Source: Flammeovirga sp. OC4
GTDB taxonomy: Bacteria > Bacteroidota > Bacteroidia > Cytophagales > Flammeovirgaceae
Reading direction: 5' to 3'
DNA length: 64,000 bases
Assembly: GCF_000812565.1 (NCBI RefSeq)
Contig: NZ_JTAM01000011.1
Coordinates: 105,249-169,248 of the forward strand
Below, piece by piece: positions 35,121 through 44,393 of the stretch; position 1 is the first letter of the stretch, and the number at the start of each line of letters is the position of its first letter. The position numbers and the translations under genes are program-made. The notes beneath the pieces were generated by a model, which was not told where the DNA came from, did no database searches, and saw nothing but the letters and a program-made list of their open reading frames with translations.

Positions 35121-35777
35121 TTACCTCATCCCTCTTACCTCTCTAAACTCTGTTCCTTTATAAACCTTCACCGCATTACCTCTTTCCAAGGCTAGATGAT
35201 TCACCCATTGCTGTTCCAGTTTTTCTTTGGTTTGTTCAAGGCGTAAAAGTTCAAACTTCTCTTTCATCTTCTCCAATGCTTTTTGCTTGTTCTGATGCTG
35301 AGATTTTCCATCCGAGACTTCCACACTAATACCACTTGGAAGATGAATGACACGAACGGCTGTTTCCACTTTATTTCGATGCTGACCACCAGGACCTGCC
35401 CCTCTGAATGTTTGGAATTGCAGGTCTTTGGTATTCAATTTTTCGACCACTTTCTCTTGGAAAAAATCAATGGCAACAAACCAATTCTTGCGTTTGTGGA
35501 ACTTCCTAAAGGGACTTTTGCCTATCCACTGAATGCTTCCTTTCCATTCCTTTAGCTTCTCTTCCAAATCATTTCCAGTCACTTTAATAAGCACTGAACT
35601 GATCGTATGATGCAAAGGACCTTCTGACCTAGAAAGTACTTGATGATTGATATTTTTTGATTTTAAATCATCCAATACTTCTTTCAAAAGCTTAGCGACT
35701 ACCCAACAACATTCAGCCGGACCTCTTCCTGAGGTGATCTGAATAAATAATTCTGAATTACTCTTTCCCATCTTCAT
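35121..35777 (-). CDS. prfH: Peptide chain release factor homologue PrfH
   Basis: 218 residues with a class I release-factor core. FRGAGPGGQHRNKVETAVR holds the GGQ loop that triggers peptidyl-tRNA hydrolysis. There is no codon-recognition domain of RF1/RF2 and no N-terminal RF domain. The basic tail (NKQKALEKMKEKF) resembles other rescue factors. PrfH paired with RtcB2 is known to release peptides from ribosomes whose 16S decoding centre has been cut by toxins, after which RtcB2 reseals the rRNA. Here the start overlaps the rtcB2 stop by one base (TAATG), implying translational coupling. Confidence 0.92.
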   Translation of the reverse strand: MKMGKSNSELFIQITSGRGPAECCWVVAKLLKEVLDDLKSKNINHQVLSRSEGPLHHTISSVLIKVTGNDLEEKLKEWKGSIQWIGKSPFRKFHKRKNWFVAIDFFQEKVVEKLNTKDLQFQTFRGAGPGGQHRNKVETAVRVIHLPSGISVEVSDGKSQHQNKQKALEKMKEKFELLRLEQTKEKLEQQWVNHLALERGNAVKVYKGTEFREVRGMR

Positions 35778-37180
35778 TACGCTTTATCCATTCGAACAAT
35801 TTTGGGAGAAAATGTCCCCACTACATCTACTAAACTGGTTTGGCTTTTCATCACTTCTTCAATGTTTTTGTAAGCAATTGGTGCCTCATCCAAACCTCCT
35901 CCAATCAATGTTACTTGTTCTTTCTGAAGGATTTTTTTGAGTTGACTTCCCGTTATTTTTTCTTTAGTCTTTGATCGAGAAAACTGACGGCCTGCACCAT
36001 GAGAAGCCGATTGAAGAGAAGCATTTTCCCCTTTTCCTTGGACGATGTAGCCATTGGCGGTCATGGAACCTGGAATGATGCCCAATACCCCTTTTCCTGC
36101 TGGGGTTGCTCCTTTTCGATGCACAATACATTCCGTTCCATCCGCTTGCTTTTCTTTCCAAGCAAAATTATGATGGTTCTCTACTTTCGCTACAGCTTTA
36201 ATTCCTAAAGCTTTTGCCAAGTGATAATGTATTTGATCATGGCAAGCTTTGGCGTAATCTCCTGCCAGATTCATTGAAAGCCAGTATTCCTGTCCTTCTT
36301 GGGTATTCAAATCCAACCACGCCAAGTTTTGAGTGGGTGAAGGAAGAAGGCATTTTTCTTTTGCAATGGAAGTGTAATGATTGGCAACCGTAGCTCCTAA
36401 CCCTCTCGAACCTGAGTGGGCAAGTAGTCCGACATATTCACCTCCTTCTAAATCAAAAGGATTGTCAGTAGGAAGCATTACAGTACCGAATTCCACGAAG
36501 TGATTTCCCGAACCTGAAGTACCTAATTGTCTCCTTGCTTTTCCGTGTAACTGTCGCAATAATGGTGTTGCTAAAAATTCTTCTCGGTCCAAAATTTCAT
36601 GCTCCTGAGTAATACCCAATTCTCCGCCTGTACCAAAATTGGTATATTCCTTTAAGGCTTTTTTGATTTGGTACTCATATCGCTTTAAGAAATTTGTTGG
36701 AAGCGGATAGATCGTCAAGCTCATTCGGCAACCAATATCTACTCCCACACCGTATGGAATGACCACATTATTGGTCGCTAAAACACCTCCGATTGGAAGG
36801 CCATATCCTTGGTGAGCATCCGGCATCATGGCACCACTATGCACTACCGGTAGTTTCATCGCCCATCGCATTTGTTGATAGGCATTGCTACTGATATGTT
36901 GGCGTCCGAAAACGTTAAAATCTTTGGCTTCTGGTAAGAGTTCTACTTGCTTTCTTTGAACATTAATTTCTGGTTGAAATACTTTGGCAATTGGTGATAG
37001 TACTTCATCTTCCAAGTATTTCGAATAATTGTTTTTGATGTCCTCAAGCAACGTTAATTGATCTTGCATTGAGGTATGTTTATAATGCTTCGCCATTATT
37101 TGAACAGCAAGACTAATGGCTTTATTCGAAGCATATTGAATGGCACGAAGGTGTTTACCCTTCAGTTTCTGTTGGCCCAT
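35777..37180 (-). CDS. rtcB2: RtcB-family RNA ligase (copy 2, RtcB2-type)
   Basis: 467 residues. Metal ligands are seen in GVDIGCRMSL, LGTSGSGNHFVEFG, LAHSGSRGLGA, and the guanylylation histidine in SHGAGRQFSRS. The conserved MMPDAHQGYGLPIGG is also present. Its place directly before prfH, overlapping by one base, marks it as the RtcB2 of the PrfH rRNA-repair pair. It is a different paralogue from the RtcB at 31060. The N-terminal ~110 residues contain an extra helical part (HYKHTSMQDQLTLLEDI). Promoter not evident; a 525 bp gene-free region lies upstream. Confidence 0.93.
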   Translation of the reverse strand: MGQQKLKGKHLRAIQYASNKAISLAVQIMAKHYKHTSMQDQLTLLEDIKNNYSKYLEDEVLSPIAKVFQPEINVQRKQVELLPEAKDFNVFGRQHISSNAYQQMRWAMKLPVVHSGAMMPDAHQGYGLPIGGVLATNNVVIPYGVGVDIGCRMSLTIYPLPTNFLKRYEYQIKKALKEYTNFGTGGELGITQEHEILDREEFLATPLLRQLHGKARRQLGTSGSGNHFVEFGTVMLPTDNPFDLEGGEYVGLLAHSGSRGLGATVANHYTSIAKEKCLLPSPTQNLAWLDLNTQEGQEYWLSMNLAGDYAKACHDQIHYHLAKALGIKAVAKVENHHNFAWKEKQADGTECIVHRKGATPAGKGVLGIIPGSMTANGYIVQGKGENASLQSASHGAGRQFSRSKTKEKITGSQLKKILQKEQVTLIGGGLDEAPIAYKNIEEVMKSQTSLVDVVGTFSPKIVRMDKA

Positions 37181-37705
37181 AATTTTTTGATATACAAATC
37201 AACCCACTGTAATTAATATTGTATTACTTTTTATGTAAAAAACAATTGTATACAGTGATTCAGGATTAAGTATGTACTTAAAAACCTGACAGAAAAAATT
37301 AAATTAAAATGGTGATAGACTGATATAGAGATTAGGCCATGCTTTTTGATAAAGATGGCGGAATTCAAAACATCAAGAAATTTTGAATTTCAGTCTACGA
37401 TTCGATATGTAAATTAAAGACCAACATCATGATACCCTCCTTTTTTTAGTTTTAGAGTGAATTGTGTGTTTACGATCACAAAGGTAATTGAAAAAAAGTC
37501 AGCAATGCAAATTTCCCACTCAAGGGAGCATTTGAAAATCTGTTTCTTACAGAAAAAAAACAGCTAAAATAAAAACTGAAAAAACCACCTAAATGACCCT
37601 TCTAGCTCCTATTTTAGCTATTTTACAACCCTTCAATTTTTTCTAAAAATAAATTTCAAAAAAGATTCAAGAAGGATTACTTTATACCACTTACTGATGC
37701 AAATG
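37181..37705. other. Gene-free region upstream of rtcB2
   Basis: No supported frame. AGCTAAAATA (37562-37571) and TATTTTAGCT (37610-37619) form a perfect 10 bp inverted repeat with a 38 nt loop. Tracts of A and T are frequent. Since it lies between rtcB2 and SDR, both on the minus strand, it should hold the rtcB2 promoter and the SDR terminator, but I cannot identify either. Confidence 0.4.
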
Positions 37706-38314
37706 CTAAGCGTCTACGTAAAGTACTTGCCCTGTAATAAATCCATCAACAGAACGCTCAAATGCTTTACCAACTAAACTGCCTGGTACAGGTTGAAAAC
37801 CTGGCATCATCTCTCCATAAACATCCCATGCTTCTTCCAAAACAGTAGGGTTAATAGAGTTCACTCGAATACCTCTTGGCATTTCATGAGCAACACATTT
37901 TACAAAAGTATCAATAGCACCACTTGTCGTCGCATCTGCTATGGCAAATGGGATAGGTTTTATATTCAAAATACCAGTAATCAGTGTAAAAGAACCATTA
38001 TCCGCAATGTATTCTTGACCGATTCTAACGACATTAATTTGTCCCATCATTTTACTTGTAATAGTGGTCATCCACTGTTTTTCGGTCATTTCAGTGAAAT
38101 TGGCGTATTCACAAAAACCTACTGTGTTGACCACTGCATCAAAATGTCCTACTTCTTCAAAAAGCTTTCTCAATGAATCCTCGCTTGTAATATCAACTTG
38201 ATAATCTAAGTTATCCGATGAACGGCCTGCTGTTATCACCTTATGTTTTCCAAGCCCTGTCAACGCCGCCTGTCCCATTTTTCCATTTGCTCCAATAAGA
38301 ATTACTGTTTTCAT
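37706..38314 (-). CDS. Short-chain dehydrogenase/reductase-like protein
   Basis: 202 residues with a Rossmann fold: the glycine motif GANGKMG is at 8-14, and FDAVVNTVGF replaces the usual NNAG. The expected Y-x3-K follows FTLITGIL by ~12 residues, but here the region reads FAIADATTSGAID, so the catalytic tyrosine and lysine appear missing. This short subfamily is common and may be non-oxidoreductase or use other residues. It sits 70 bp downstream of a Crp-type regulator on the same strand, the usual partner arrangement. Substrate unknown. Confidence 0.85.
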   Translation of the reverse strand: MKTVILIGANGKMGQAALTGLGKHKVITAGRSSDNLDYQVDITSEDSLRKLFEEVGHFDAVVNTVGFCEYANFTEMTEKQWMTTITSKMMGQINVVRIGQEYIADNGSFTLITGILNIKPIPFAIADATTSGAIDTFVKCVAHEMPRGIRVNSINPTVLEEAWDVYGEMMPGFQPVPGSLVGKAFERSVDGFITGQVLYVDA

Positions 38315-38384
38315 AATTGTTCTATTTAAATTAAACGATATGCAAACTTATCGTTCTTCGAGGAGGGCGTTCTAGGACATTTGT

Positions 38385-38948
38385 CTAAAAAGAAATGGAC
38401 GCTCTGATTCTACTCAAATGCCTCTGTGTAATTCCTAAATAGGAAGCGATATGCTGAAGAGGAACTTCTTGTATATAATTGGGGTGTTTGGCTATAAGAT
38501 CTAAATACCTTTGTTGGGCTTTATCTTTCTGATGATCGAAAATCCAATTTTCTAGATCAACATATTCTTTTTCGGCTATAATTTTCAAAAATTTGAGCCA
38601 TTTTAGGTTTGTTTCAGCAAGTCGGTCCAACTCACTTTTAGGAATAGAAATAATCTCTGCTTCACTCACTGCTTGCATGTTTTCCTTGGATGGATTACCT
38701 GAAATAAAGGAAGAGTAAGCCATCAATAAACTGTCTTGAAAAGTGAAGCAATAAGTAATTTGTTCCTCATTATTTGAATAATAAAAGGATCGAAATACCC
38801 CTGATTTCACAAAAGATAAATTGTCACACACCTCATCTTGCTGAATGAAAAATTCATGTCTCTTCAACTTTCTAGTTGTAGTAAGTGCTAAATATTCATC
38901 TATTTCTTCTTCGGTAAATAAATCAAAAGCTTCAAGGTACTCTCTCAT
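38385..38948 (-). CDS. Crp/Fnr-family transcriptional regulator
   Basis: 187 residues. The N-terminal cyclic-nucleotide-binding-type beta-barrel is at ~20-110 (FIQQDEVCDNLSFVKSGVFR, then SDNEEQ-like YYSNNEEQITYCF). The C-terminal helix-turn-helix is at ~150-187, with LQHIASYLGITQRHLSRIR. The phosphate-binding cassette of true cAMP receptors is not evident, so the effector is unknown. Likely controls itself and the downstream SDR gene. Such single pairs are frequent in Bacteroidota. Confidence 0.9.
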   Translation of the reverse strand: MREYLEAFDLFTEEEIDEYLALTTTRKLKRHEFFIQQDEVCDNLSFVKSGVFRSFYYSNNEEQITYCFTFQDSLLMAYSSFISGNPSKENMQAVSEAEIISIPKSELDRLAETNLKWLKFLKIIAEKEYVDLENWIFDHQKDKAQQRYLDLIAKHPNYIQEVPLQHIASYLGITQRHLSRIRASISF

Positions 38949-39028
38949 AACAGCAACTATTTGTGTGGATTAATAATTGACTAAGAAGCACTTTTAAAGC
39001 ATAAACTTCAAATAAAAGGTATAAAAAT

Positions 39029-39060
39029 AAGGCTAACTCAATGGAAGTTGAATTAGCCTT
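39029..39060 (-). terminator. Terminator of the DUF2490 gene
   Basis: AAGGCTAACTCAA (39029-39041) and TTGAATTAGCCTT (39048-39060) pair with one mismatch. ATTTTTAT follows on the minus strand. Confidence 0.8.
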
Positions 39061-39096
39061 AAATCTTACTATTTTCAATTTATCATTCTTCAATTT

Positions 39097-39774
39097 CTAA
39101 TTATAGAACTTCAGTTTCTGAGTAATAAACAGTTGAAATCTATGTTCATTAGGATGACCATTTTTTGACAGATACATATACCCCGACTGAAGGTTTAATG
39201 TAGGTGTCAATTGATATCCTAACATAGCGTAAGCACGGTTTTGATTCAATTGTGCACTTGGTGTTACATCCACTAGAATCTCATTACCAAAAGTGGTAAA
39301 GATAACGCCTTTCTCCATGACCTTACTGGTTAATGGAATACCCATCTGTAATCTATATCGGGCTCTTGTTTTAAAGTCACCTTCAATAGACCTCAATTCA
39401 TATCTGTAGCGATGCTGAAGGTGAACCCTGCCAAATGCTTGTTTACTGATCACCTGCAAGGTAGTTCTATACTCACTACTATTGATTTTTGATTGGCCAT
39501 CAAATGGCTCTGACCAATTGGAATGATATTCCTGACTTAATCCAATTTGTAAATTTTTATCTACGGAATAACTCAAAAATGGACGTACAAAAAAGCTTTG
39601 TGCGTCTGATGCAAATTCATACGTTCTCACCTGGCTTTCAAAGAATAATTCCCATTTAGGGCTTAATTGATAAAAGCCATTGTAGACATACCACGACCCT
39701 AGAGATGGATTGTCTTGTGCGAAGGAGAATTGACTGATAAATAGAGTTAAGATAAAAATTAGCTTTTTCTTCAT
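39097..39774 (-). CDS. DUF2490 outer-membrane-type protein
   Basis: 225 residues with a signal peptide (ends SQFSFAQ, ~20). The body is a series of amphipathic strands ending LFITQKLKFY, suggesting a small outer-membrane beta-barrel. Family features include LGSWYVYNGFYQLSPKWELF and the HRYRYELRS segment. DUF2490 is widespread in Bacteroidota and uncharacterised. It is monocistronic with its own terminator. Confidence 0.87.
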   Translation of the reverse strand: MKKKLIFILTLFISQFSFAQDNPSLGSWYVYNGFYQLSPKWELFFESQVRTYEFASDAQSFFVRPFLSYSVDKNLQIGLSQEYHSNWSEPFDGQSKINSSEYRTTLQVISKQAFGRVHLQHRYRYELRSIEGDFKTRARYRLQMGIPLTSKVMEKGVIFTTFGNEILVDVTPSAQLNQNRAYAMLGYQLTPTLNLQSGYMYLSKNGHPNEHRFQLFITQKLKFYN

Positions 39775-39919
39775 TTCTGTAAATTATAAATAGGTTTAGT
39801 TTAAACTTAAAGCAAATTTAACCTAAAATTCACATTATATTCATATAACACAATGTAAAAGATAATAATTATAGCATTTATCAATAAACATTTACAATAC
39901 ATGGCTCAAAACCAACAAA

Positions 39920-39953
39920 AAAGCTACTCCAATCTAACCGATTAAAGTAGCTT
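39920..39953 (-). terminator. Terminator of the M28 peptidase gene
   Basis: AAGCTACT (39920-39927) and AGTAGCTT (39946-39953), followed by TTTT on the minus strand. Confidence 0.8.
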
Positions 39954-39978
39954 CATTTGAATTGAGAATATAAATCCC

Positions 39979-40965
39979 TTATTCGTTATATAATACTTGG
40001 AGTAAAGTTACCCCAACAGCATTTAATGATTCTTTGCTGATTGCATCCATATTATCTTGATGCGTATGCCAGTGCTTGAAGAATGTTCTTTGTCCCGTAG
40101 GGTCAAGATCGATAATGTCAATCATTGGGATTCTTGCGATACGATTTACATATACGTGATCATCCATTAATTGAGGACCGTCTTGATTGACAAACAACCC
40201 ACCGAAACCTTTACGCTCAGCTGTCTTCCATACTTTTCTGACAATTCTTGGAGCATACTGTCTTGATTCACCTTCTTTTAAGAAAGTAGGATTTTTACCA
40301 CCCACCATATCTAAAAGAATGCCGTAATAAGCTTGGTAACCTTCTACGTGAGGGTTTTCTGCCCAGTATTTTGAACCTAAGCAATATCCAGAATCTCCCG
40401 ACTGATCTTCTGCAAATGCTGGTCTACCGTAATCTTCTACATCAAAGAAAATGATATCAATACCTACTTCAGGCTTCAAATTCGAAGAACCTAACTGACG
40501 TGCAAGTTCTAATAAAACACCAACACCGCTACCTCCATCATTCGCTCCTAAGATTGGCTCATGTTGATCAACAGTATCCTGATCCGCCACTTGACGTGTG
40601 TCCCAGTGAGCGGCTAATAAAACTCTTGTTTTTTGTTCAGGGAAAAAGCTACCGATAATATTTGTACCGTTCAACGTCGTACCATCATAAGCTGGGACAT
40701 AAACAGGTTGTTCAATTACAGTCGCACCATGACGTATCAATTCACTTGCTAAAAATGACCCACACATATCATGAGCCATTGTATTAGGTACTCTTGGCCC
40801 AAAATCTACTTGTGCTTGAACATATTGATAAGCAGAGTCTGCATTGAAAGTTGGAATAGGTTTATCTTTTACTGTTGACGTCGTTGAAGAAGTGCTTTCG
40901 TTATTTCCACATGAAAATAATGATAAACAACTCAACACGGCAATAATAATTTTTTGCTTAAACAT
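39979..40965 (-). CDS. M28-family lipoprotein, glutaminyl cyclase-like
   Basis: 328 residues. A lipobox LSLFSCGN at ~14-21 directs it to a membrane. The M28 zinc site is visible: LLAAHWDTR, GANDGGSGV (aspartate ligand), FFDVEDYG (glutamate and aspartate), ILLDMVGG, and HWHTHQDNM (histidine). This set matches glutaminyl-peptide cyclotransferase-like M28 members, which cyclise N-terminal glutamine; T9SS organisms often have such an enzyme for cleaved cargo. Aminopeptidase activity is the alternative. It is monocistronic, with a TACCTTTG box upstream. Confidence 0.88.
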   Translation of the reverse strand: MFKQKIIIAVLSCLSLFSCGNNESTSSTTSTVKDKPIPTFNADSAYQYVQAQVDFGPRVPNTMAHDMCGSFLASELIRHGATVIEQPVYVPAYDGTTLNGTNIIGSFFPEQKTRVLLAAHWDTRQVADQDTVDQHEPILGANDGGSGVGVLLELARQLGSSNLKPEVGIDIIFFDVEDYGRPAFAEDQSGDSGYCLGSKYWAENPHVEGYQAYYGILLDMVGGKNPTFLKEGESRQYAPRIVRKVWKTAERKGFGGLFVNQDGPQLMDDHVYVNRIARIPMIDIIDLDPTGQRTFFKHWHTHQDNMDAISKESLNAVGVTLLQVLYNE

Positions 40966-41011
40966 GAGTATAGAAAATTACACTAAAAAATTTATATTTT
41001 TTCTTGGTTCC

Positions 41012-41019
41012 CAAAGGTA
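41012..41019 (-). promoter_or_regulatory. Candidate promoter -7 box TACCTTTG (minus strand)
   Basis: Reads TACCTTTG on the minus strand, 46 bp before the M28 gene's start. Confidence 0.45.
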
Positions 41020-41074
41020 ATATAAATAGTCAAAGTCACCTATTTTGAATGCATCAGTTAAAAATATGACATAA

Positions 41075-41110
41075 AAAAACTGCTTTGATCTCTCAACCAA
41101 AGCAGTTTTT
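41075..41110 (-). terminator. Terminator of der
   Basis: AAAAACTGCTTTG (41075-41087) and CAAAGCAGTTTTT (41098-41110) are a perfect 13 bp stem, 16 bp past the der stop. Confidence 0.9.
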
Positions 41111-41126
41111 CTATTTAAGCTATTGC

Positions 41127-42443
41127 TTATTTCTCTTTGAATACAATACCCATTGGTACACCTTCAAAACCGAAATGCTCTCTAATTTTATTCTCTATGA
41201 AAGATTTATAAGGACCTTTCACATGTTTTGGATAGTTAGAGAAGAATGCAAATACCGGTGTGTGAATTGGCAACTGCGTAATGTATTTGATCTGAATGTG
41301 ATGCCCTCTATGTGATGGAGGTGGTCTACGTTCGATCTCTTTTCCTAATACCTCGTTCAATACAGAAGTCATGACCTTCATCTTACGGTTTTCGTATACC
41401 TCGATCGCCTTGTCGATCACTTTGGAAATACGTTGTTTTTCATGTACCGAAGTAAAGATAATTGGCAAGTAAGCCGCGCCACCTAAACGCTGACGGATCT
41501 CTTCTGCAAATTCCTTGGCTGTATTTGTTTCTTTTTCGATCAAATCCCACTTGTTGACCATGATTACCACACCCTTCTTGTTTTTCAAAGCAAGGTTGAT
41601 AATACTTAAGTCTTGAGATTCAATACCTCTTGTAGCGTCCAAGATAGCGATACAGACATCTGATCTTTCAATCGCTTTGATGGTACGCATTACAGAGTAG
41701 AATTCAATATTTTCATTTACTTTCGTCTTTCTTCTAAGACCTGCAGTATCTGTTAAGATGAATTCTTTATTATACGCTTTATATACTGCATCTACAGCAT
41801 CTCTTGTAGTACCAGCAACATCAGTTACAATACTTCTTTCTTTTTGAAGTAATAAGTTTACTAATGATGATTTTCCAACGTTAGGTCTACCAATTACTGA
41901 TATTCTTGGAATTTCTTCTTCTTCCTCTTCCTCAGTTTCTTCAGGGAAATGTGAAACTACGTTATCTAAAAGATCACCCGTTCCAAAACCTGAAGCTGAT
42001 GCGATAGCCATAGGCTCACCCATACCTAATTCATAGAATTCAAAAGCGTGCATTACTTTCTCTGAAGTATCTGCTTTATTGGCTACCAAGTAAATTGGCT
42101 TATCACTTTTACGTAATAAATCAGCAAAATCACGGTCTAAGTCTGTTAAACCTGTTTCCACATCTACTACAAAAAGTAATACAGAAGCTTCGTCGATAGC
42201 GATTTGAACTTGCTCACGGATAGCTCCTTCAAATGTATCTTCTGAACCTACTACATATCCACCTGTATCAATTACAGTGAAATTTTTTCCCGTCCATTCG
42301 GCCTTTCCGTAATGTCTATCACGCGTCACACCACTTTCATTATCCATGATAGCGTCACGACGTTCAACAAGACGGTTAAATAATGTAGACTTACCAACAT
42401 TTGGTCTACCTACAATTGCGACAATATTTGTATTCTTCTTCAT
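41127..42443 (-). CDS. der: Ribosome-assembly GTPase Der (EngA)
   Basis: 438 residues with two tandem GTPase domains, unique to Der. Domain 1 begins VGRPNVGKSTLFN at ~11-23 and has DTGGY and NKAD. Domain 2 begins VIGRPNVGKSSLV near 185, with DTAGLRRK and NKWD. The C-terminal KH-like domain (~360-438) ends GVPMGIVFKEK. Der acts in 50S maturation. It is probably cotranscribed with the upstream lytic transglycosylase gene (29 bp gap) and ends at a strong terminator. Confidence 0.98.
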   Translation of the reverse strand: MKKNTNIVAIVGRPNVGKSTLFNRLVERRDAIMDNESGVTRDRHYGKAEWTGKNFTVIDTGGYVVGSEDTFEGAIREQVQIAIDEASVLLFVVDVETGLTDLDRDFADLLRKSDKPIYLVANKADTSEKVMHAFEFYELGMGEPMAIASASGFGTGDLLDNVVSHFPEETEEEEEEEIPRISVIGRPNVGKSSLVNLLLQKERSIVTDVAGTTRDAVDAVYKAYNKEFILTDTAGLRRKTKVNENIEFYSVMRTIKAIERSDVCIAILDATRGIESQDLSIINLALKNKKGVVIMVNKWDLIEKETNTAKEFAEEIRQRLGGAAYLPIIFTSVHEKQRISKVIDKAIEVYENRKMKVMTSVLNEVLGKEIERRPPPSHRGHHIQIKYITQLPIHTPVFAFFSNYPKHVKGPYKSFIENKIREHFGFEGVPMGIVFKEK

Positions 42444-42472
42444 TGAGAATTTACCTTTTTCAAAACTTCGAA

Positions 42473-43393
42473 TTACCCTAACACTTTCGGTAGCGTAATG
42501 ATATATGTTTTTCCACGTTTAATGGTCAACTTATTTGACCTCAACCATGGATTATAGCGTTTTAAGATCTTATAATTTATTCCTTGTTCTTTTGCGAAAG
42601 AAGCGAGATTAGGAATAGATGTATCTATTTTCATAGTTTTAATGGCTTCCTCAGTATATAACTGATGTGTCGAAAGCTCAAAACTATATTTATCTGGTTC
42701 CAACATGATTTCTTTCAAGGCTAGGATACGGAACATGTACCTTGAAGTCTCTTCATTTAATAACAGATCATAGTAACTGCTTACTTTCTGATCTTTGAGG
42801 GCTTTTGCGATACCACTCGGTCCTCTGTTATACGCCGCCGCTGCTAATGTCCAAGTCCCTAGCTTTTCTTTGGCTTTTTTGAGGTAAACACACGCTGCTC
42901 TTGTTGCTTTCTCAACATTGTAGCGTTCGTCTACTTCTTTGTTGACCGTTAATCCGTATTCCCTTGCAGTTGAAGGCATAAACTGCCAGAAACCTGCTGC
43001 TCCTGCTGAAGAGCGAGCGTTCAGCATCAGATCACTTTCTATAATACAAAGATATTTAAAGTCATCCGGAATACCTTCCTCTTTCAAGATTTCTTCAATT
43101 CTAGGAATCCATCTCTCCGCTCTTTTCAATACCAAAATCGTATGCGAATGCCAATAAGAATTCACATACAACTCTCTATCGAACCTTTCATAAACGTCTG
43201 GATCATCAAGAGGTACTTTTTCACCACAAAAAGAAAAGGATTCAGGCATTGGTAGCTCATAACTGTTGGCTTCCAACTCCTTCACAATCACTTTTTCTGT
43301 AACTACCTCTGATTTCGGACTTACAAATTTTGGAGCATACGTTAACAGTGCTACGGAAATTGCTCCTAAAAGGAACCATAAAAATGATTTCAT
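42473..43393 (-). CDS. Membrane-anchored lytic transglycosylase (MltD-like)
   Basis: 306 residues. The N-terminal helix WFLLGAISVALLTYA is an anchor or signal. The SLT domain is at ~85-230: the catalytic glutamate is E119 in CIIESDL, followed by SSAGAAGFWQFMPSTAREYG and AAAAYNRGPSGI. The C-terminal ~50 residues (SFAKEQGINYKILKRYNPWL) look like a single LysM-type peptidoglycan-binding module. It cleaves the MurNAc-GlcNAc bond to make anhydro-muropeptides. der follows after 29 bp in the same direction. Confidence 0.93.
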   Translation of the reverse strand: MKSFLWFLLGAISVALLTYAPKFVSPKSEVVTEKVIVKELEANSYELPMPESFSFCGEKVPLDDPDVYERFDRELYVNSYWHSHTILVLKRAERWIPRIEEILKEEGIPDDFKYLCIIESDLMLNARSSAGAAGFWQFMPSTAREYGLTVNKEVDERYNVEKATRAACVYLKKAKEKLGTWTLAAAAYNRGPSGIAKALKDQKVSSYYDLLLNEETSRYMFRILALKEIMLEPDKYSFELSTHQLYTEEAIKTMKIDTSIPNLASFAKEQGINYKILKRYNPWLRSNKLTIKRGKTYIITLPKVLG

Positions 43394-43607
43394 ATTGATT
43401 TAAGAAACACGATAATGGATACTAACTCACAAAGGTCGAATTATTCTCTTTAAGTTCTGAATATAAATGCATTAGTTAACAAATATTCTTTAGAGAATCC
43501 TTCTTTTTATCAAACTTTGCAGGCCTTTATTTGAAATAAATATCCTGTTTGGGTATTACAATATTCACTGATCTTTTCCCAAAAGAGGTGCAAAGGTAAA
43601 AAAAATA

Positions 43608-43641
43608 AGGTTGCCATACTTAATTTATTGTATAACAACCT
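43608..43641 (-). terminator. Terminator of the LOG-family gene
   Basis: AGGTTG and CAACCT, with inner ATAC/GTAT pairs. TTATTTTTTTT follows on the minus strand. Confidence 0.75.
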
Positions 43642-43667
43642 CATTATTATTTTGTTGAACTATAATT

Positions 43668-44390
43668 CTAGAAATTAGGAGACAATAGATATTTCCCATA
43701 GAAGTCTTCGATTATTTTCACTGCTTCTTGTGGTGTATCCACTAGGTGAATCAAGTCTAAATCCTCTGGGCTTACATTCTTTTCCTTCTCAAGCAATGTA
43801 GACTTAATCCAATCCATCAAGCCCTGCCAGTAATCTACTCCTACCAACACGATCGGGAAACGTCCGATCTTCTTTGTTTGAATTAAAGTATAGGCTTCAA
43901 ATAGCTCATCCAAAGTTCCCAATCCACCTGGCATTACAATAAAGCCTTGAGAGTATTTTACAAACATCACTTTTCTTACAAAAAAGTAATCAAAGTTCAG
44001 CATCTTATCTCTATCAATGTAAGGGTTGCCATCTTGCTCAAATGGCAATACGATATTTAAACCTACCGACTTACCATTGGCTTCTGAAGCACCTTTATTA
44101 CCGGCTTCCATAATACCAGGTCCACCGCCAGTAATCACACCATAACCATGTTTCACTAAAAGTCCGGCTACTTCTTCTGCCATTTTATAGTATTTGTGAT
44201 CAGGGGCAGTTCTTGCTGATCCGAAAATAGAAACACAAGGACCAATTTTCGCCAACTTGTCAAATCCATCTACAAATTCGGCCATTACCTTAAAGATCAC
44301 CCATGAGTTGGCACTTTTTATTTCAGACCAATCCTTCTTAATAAAGGCCTCTCTTATTCTCTCCTCTTCCTTCTTATTTTCTTCTGACAT
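43668..44390 (-). CDS. LOG-family protein (nucleotide 5'-monophosphate phosphoribohydrolase)
   Basis: 240 residues with the Rossmann-type LOG fold. The signatures are SIFGSARTAPDH, GGGPGIMEAGNKGA and MPGGLGTLDELFEAYT, the last holding the PGGxGTxxE active motif. LOG enzymes cut the N-glycosidic bond of nucleoside monophosphates, releasing ribose 5-phosphate; the cytokinin name reflects plant homologues. The start lies 3 bp after the stop of the upstream gene, so both are one operon. Confidence 0.92.
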   Translation of the reverse strand: MSEENKKEEERIREAFIKKDWSEIKSANSWVIFKVMAEFVDGFDKLAKIGPCVSIFGSARTAPDHKYYKMAEEVAGLLVKHGYGVITGGGPGIMEAGNKGASEANGKSVGLNIVLPFEQDGNPYIDRDKMLNFDYFFVRKVMFVKYSQGFIVMPGGLGTLDELFEAYTLIQTKKIGRFPIVLVGVDYWQGLMDWIKSTLLEKEKNVSPEDLDLIHLVDTPQEAVKIIEDFYGKYLLSPNF

Positions 44391-44393
44391 AAG

